A DNA stretch of 6,844 nucleotides from an uncultured Sutterella sp. (GTDB lineage Bacteria > Pseudomonadota > Gammaproteobacteria > Burkholderiales > Burkholderiaceae_F), in assembly GCA_902493085.1 (NCBI GenBank), contig CABUOH010000062.1:1-6844 (forward strand), given 5' to 3'. The notes beneath the pieces are model-generated. The model made no database searches. It was given only the letters and a program-made list of their open reading frames with translations, and was not told the DNA's origin. Positions 5,158-6,844 of this stretch are shown in pieces. Each line of letters begins with the position of its first letter. The stretch's first letter is position 1. The position numbers and the translations under genes are program-made.

Positions 5158-5586
5158 ATGAAGACCTTCTCGGCCAAGCCGCTTGAGGTTAAGCGCGACT
5201 GGTTCGTGGTCGATGCCAGTGACAAGGTGCTCGGCCGTCTTGCCAGCGAAATCGCTCTGCGCCTTCGTGGCAAGCACAAGCCCGAATTCACGCCCCATGT
5301 CGACACGGGTGACTTTATCGTCGTGATCAATGCGGACAAGCTCAAGCTTTCCGCTGAAAAGGACACGAAGAAGACGTACTACCGCCACACGGGCTATCCC
5401 GGCGGCATCTACGAAACGACGTTCCGCGAAATGCAGGACAAGCACCCGGGCCGCGCTCTGGAAATCGCCGTCAAGGGCATGCTTCCGAAGGGCCCGCTCG
5501 GCTACGCCATGATCAAGAAGCTCAAGATCTACGCCGGCGCCGAACACCCGCACTCCGCCCAGCAACCCAAGGTTCTTGACCTCTAA
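5158..5586 (+). CDS. rplM: 50S ribosomal protein L13 (uL13)
   Basis: L13 is an early-assembly protein of the large ribosomal subunit that binds 23S rRNA. The 142-aa length equals that of E. coli L13. The family signature VKGMLP plus KGPLGY plus KLKIYAG spans residues 105-127, and the N-terminal segment WFVVDA-DKVLGRLAS (15-30) is typical. Late basic and aromatic residues (YYRHTGYPGG, 74-83) contact rRNA in known structures. The start ATG has AGGTGA six bases upstream. rpsI follows after 19 bases, the near-universal bacterial pair. Expression is driven by the promoter at 4901-4929 and may be adjusted by the leader. Nothing is odd in the protein itself. Confidence 0.98.
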   Translation: MKTFSAKPLEVKRDWFVVDASDKVLGRLASEIALRLRGKHKPEFTPHVDTGDFIVVINADKLKLSAEKDTKKTYYRHTGYPGGIYETTFREMQDKHPGRALEIAVKGMLPKGPLGYAMIKKLKIYAGAEHPHSAQQPKVLDL

Positions 5587-5605
5587 TTTCCGAAAGGCTT
5601 GAAAG

Positions 5606-5998
5606 ATGATCGGTAACTACAACTACGGCACCGGCCGCCGCAAGAGCTCGGTCGCTCGTGTTTTCATCAAGCGCGGCACTGGCAAGATCGTGATCAACGG
5701 CCGTCCGCTGGAACAGTACTTCCACCGTGAAACGGGCCGCATGATCGTCATGCAGCCGCTTCAGCTCACGGAAAACGCCGAAACGTTCGACATCATGGTC
5801 AACGTTTCCGGCGGTGGCGAATCCGGCCAGGCCGGCGCCATCCGTCACGGCATCACCCGCGCCCTCGTCGACTACGACGCCGGCCTCAAGAGCGTTCTTT
5901 CCAACGCCGGTCTCGTGACCCGCGACGCTCGTGAAGTCGAACGTAAGAAGGTCGGTCTGCGCAAGGCCCGCCGCGCCAAGCAGTTCTCCAAGCGTTAA
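5606..5998 (+). CDS. rpsI: 30S ribosomal protein S9 (uS9)
   Basis: S9 is a small-subunit protein on the head of the 30S whose C-terminal tail reaches the P-site tRNA anticodon stem. The 130-aa length equals E. coli S9. The signature GGGESGQAGAIRHGITRAL lies at residues 69-87, and the chain ends in the expected basic tail finishing QFSKR, whose last Arg touches P-site tRNA in known structures. AAAGG (5593-5597) serves as ribosome binding site eight bases before the ATG. It is the second gene of the rplM-rpsI operon and is followed by two hairpins, the second a clear terminator. Confidence 0.98.
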   Translation: MIGNYNYGTGRRKSSVARVFIKRGTGKIVINGRPLEQYFHRETGRMIVMQPLQLTENAETFDIMVNVSGGGESGQAGAIRHGITRALVDYDAGLKSVLSNAGLVTRDAREVERKKVGLRKARRAKQFSKR

Positions 5999-6012
5999 TC
6001 GCTTCGAGCACG

Positions 6013-6044
6013 GATTTGCAGAAGGCTTTTGCCTTCTGCGGATC
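6013..6044 (+). other. Long perfect hairpin after rpsI without a T-run
   Basis: Positions 6013-6026 pair with 6031-6044: 14 bp including two G-T wobbles, nine of them a perfect GCAGAAGGC to GCCTTCTGC repeat, with a TTTT loop. The next bases (AGGGCAAAAAG) are not a U-tract, so this is not a standard terminator. It begins 15 bases past the rpsI stop and may protect the mRNA 3' end or be an RNA-processing site. Confidence 0.7.
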
Positions 6045-6052
6045 AGGGCAAA

Positions 6053-6095
6053 AAGAAGGTCGCCTGCCTCATGCAGCGCGGCCTTTTTGATTTTT
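6053..6095 (+). terminator. Intrinsic terminator of the rplM-rpsI operon, possibly bidirectional
   Basis: Positions 6053-6067 pair with 6073-6088 (15 bp with one bulged C at 6077 and two wobbles) around a CTCAT loop. T-rich sequence follows through 6095 (TTTTTGATTTTT). On the minus strand the stem is followed by TTCTTTTT-like sequence, so it could stop transcription from either side. It separates the ribosomal operon from erpA. Confidence 0.82.
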
Positions 6096-6146
6096 AGCCT
6101 GTGCAGAATCTGGGGGCTCCGCCCGTCACGGGCGCGCGTTTTCGTG

Positions 6147-6152
6147 TAGCAT
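6147..6152 (+). promoter_or_regulatory. Weak -10 candidate for erpA
   Basis: TAGCAT at 6147-6152, preceded by GTG, is the best -10-like element between the rpsI terminator and erpA. No good -35 box is present; GCCCG-TCA-CGGGC, a small inverted repeat, occupies 6121-6133 where one would be expected, and could be an operator. A promoter is expected because a terminator lies upstream. Confidence 0.25.
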
Positions 6153-6227
6153 AAGTGATCGCCTGAACTGCGCCGTGAATGGCCCCCGCCGAGTGGCCGA
6201 GGAGCCCCGGCGTCCCGTCACCTTTTT

Positions 6228-6249
6228 GGAGAGCCGTCCGCTGGACGGC
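6228..6249 (+). promoter_or_regulatory. GGAGAG site plus perfect hairpin ahead of erpA
   Basis: GGAGA (6228-6232) is the only strong ribosome-binding sequence near the 6260 start, but lies 27 bases away. Directly after it GCCGTCC (6233-6239) and GGACGGC (6243-6249) form a perfect 7-bp hairpin with a three-base loop. With the hairpin folded, ten bases would remain between the site and ATG 6260. This bridging is inferred from spacing only. Confidence 0.4.
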
Positions 6250-6259
6250 ACATACCCTG

Positions 6260-6637
6260 ATGACTGAAAAGATTGAAACGCCTCAGGAAGAAATGCCTGA
6301 GCTCATGCCGGATCCCATCAACTTCACGGACGCAGCCGTTGCGAAGGTCAAGGAGCTGATGGATGAAGAGGGCAACCCCAGTCTCAAGCTGCGCGTCTTC
6401 GTGCAGGGCGGCGGTTGCGCCGGCTTCCAGTACGGCTTCACGTTTGACGAGGTGCAGAATCCCGATGACGCCGTCATGGAAAAGGGCGGCGTGACGCTCC
6501 TGATCGACTCCATGAGCTATCAGTATCTCGTCGGCGCCAAGATCGATTTCAAGGACGATCTGAGCGGAGCTCAGTTCGTCATCGACAATCCGAATGCGGT
6601 TACGACCTGCGGCTGCGGCTCCTCCTTCGGAGTCTGA
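6260..6637 (+). CDS. erpA: Iron-sulfur cluster insertion protein ErpA
   Basis: ErpA is an A-type carrier that receives Fe-S clusters from the assembly machinery and hands them to apoproteins, such as isoprenoid-synthesis and respiratory enzymes. The HesB/IscA fold is plain: FTDAAVAKVKELMDEEGNP near residues 22-40, RVFVQGGGCAGFQYGFTFD (45-63), SMSYQYLVG (84-92) and the terminal CGCGSSF. The three cluster-binding cysteines C53, C117 and C119 are all present. From ATG 6260 the protein is 125 aa; from ATG 6293 it is 114 aa, the E. coli length, with AGGAAG close before it. I chose 6260 because related betaproteobacterial proteins, as I recall, carry a short N-terminal extension, but the choice is open. 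It is followed by its own terminator and faces anmK. Downstream of rpsI is its usual betaproteobacterial place. Confidence 0.93.
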   Translation: MTEKIETPQEEMPELMPDPINFTDAAVAKVKELMDEEGNPSLKLRVFVQGGGCAGFQYGFTFDEVQNPDDAVMEKGGVTLLIDSMSYQYLVGAKIDFKDDLSGAQFVIDNPNAVTTCGCGSSFGV

Positions 6638-6663
6638 TGCCGGTGAAGTCGCCGAAATAAATC

Positions 6664-6701
6664 AAACGGACGCTGTTCTTTGAGGACGGCGTCCGTTTTT
6701 T
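6664..6701 (+). terminator. Intrinsic terminator of erpA
   Basis: Positions 6664-6679 pair with 6683-6698: AAACGGACGC with GCGTCCGTTT, then a further six pairs including two wobbles, closing on a TTG loop. The T-run continues to 6701. It lies 26 bases past the erpA stop and between two converging genes, 13 bases before the end of anmK. Confidence 0.9.
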
Positions 6702-6713
6702 CATGCGCCTGCC

Positions 6714-6844
6714 TCAATGCGGATAAAGCGCGCCCAGAATGCGGGGGCCGGCTGCGCGCGTAACGGCGGGCAGGTTGCCGGGAAGGCGGTCGAGAAAGCG
6801 CGCGGCAAGCCAGGCAAAGGCGGCGGCCTCCACTTCCATGGGCG
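6714..6844 (-). CDS. anmK: Anhydro-N-acetylmuramic acid kinase, C-terminal fragment (cut by window edge)
   Basis: Reading leftward from the window edge, an open frame of 42 codons ends at TGA (6716 to 6714). The piece PMEVEAAAFAWLAARF followed by LDRLPGNLPAVTRA matches the C-terminus of AnmK, where E. coli has MEALAFAWLA, then LPGNLPSVTGA. AnmK uses ATP and water to turn 1,6-anhydro-N-acetylmuramic acid into MurNAc-6-phosphate, a step of cell-wall recycling in the cytoplasm. Only about a tenth of the roughly 370-aa protein is visible. It converges on erpA, an arrangement common in Burkholderiales. The family call rests on the short but distinctive tail. Confidence 0.85.
   Translation of the reverse strand, partial: PMEVEAAAFAWLAARFLDRLPGNLPAVTRAAGPRILGALYPH

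Noticed and set aside
6187..6212. tRNA-like D-arm sequence (GCCGAGTGGCCGAGG)
   Set aside because: It resembles a Leu or Ser tRNA D-arm, but no acceptor stem, anticodon arm or T-arm (GTTCGA) can be found at the right distances.
6179..6259. 27-residue N-terminal extension of ErpA
   Set aside because: ErpA homologues do not have it; it is Pro/Trp-rich and contains the ribosome-binding sequence and hairpin.

Overview
The window is a GC-rich, gene-dense stretch of bacterial chromosome. I read it as Betaproteobacteria, order Burkholderiales, possibly a gut Sutterellaceae member (Sutterella or Parasutterella type). The evidence is the order rplM-rpsI-erpA with a convergent anmK, the beta-type short ribosome hibernation factor, and protein sequences close to but distinct from E. 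coli. Taxonomy is inferred from gene content and sequence feel only; no search was run. No mobile element, CRISPR array, rRNA or tRNA was found.

Layout, left to right. The tail of an intrinsic terminator for an unseen upstream gene (1-39) is followed by hpf on the minus strand (447 to 142) with its own terminator (64-96). A 226-bp divergent intergenic region separates hpf from an unrecognised 243-aa protein (674-1405). That protein has an Arg/Asp/Glu/Gly/Phe repeat region, a short conserved-looking segment and a very acidic tail. A two-gene glycerol operon follows: glpK (1619-3109) and glpD (3112-4752), two bases apart. A 405-bp intergenic region holds the operon's terminator, the best promoter in the window (TGGACA, 17 bp, TAAAAT) and a structured leader of about 220 nt that contains an early terminator-like hairpin. 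This leader precedes rplM (5158-5586) and rpsI (5606-5998). After a double hairpin comes erpA (6260-6637), its terminator, and the 3' end of anmK on the minus strand (6714 to beyond 6844).

Function. hpf, rplM, rpsI and perhaps the repeat protein concern the ribosome or RNA. GlpK phosphorylates glycerol and GlpD oxidises the glycerol-3-phosphate, passing electrons to the quinone pool; no glycerol facilitator gene is present here. ErpA delivers Fe-S clusters to apoproteins. AnmK recycles anhydro-N-acetylmuramic acid from the cell wall.

The window is mostly ordinary core genome. The points worth a second look are the rplM leader with its candidate attenuator or small RNA, the cysteine-rich tail on GlpD, the repeat protein next to hpf, the loss of the known FBP-inhibition loop in GlpK, and the erpA start region where a hairpin may bridge the ribosome binding site to the start codon.
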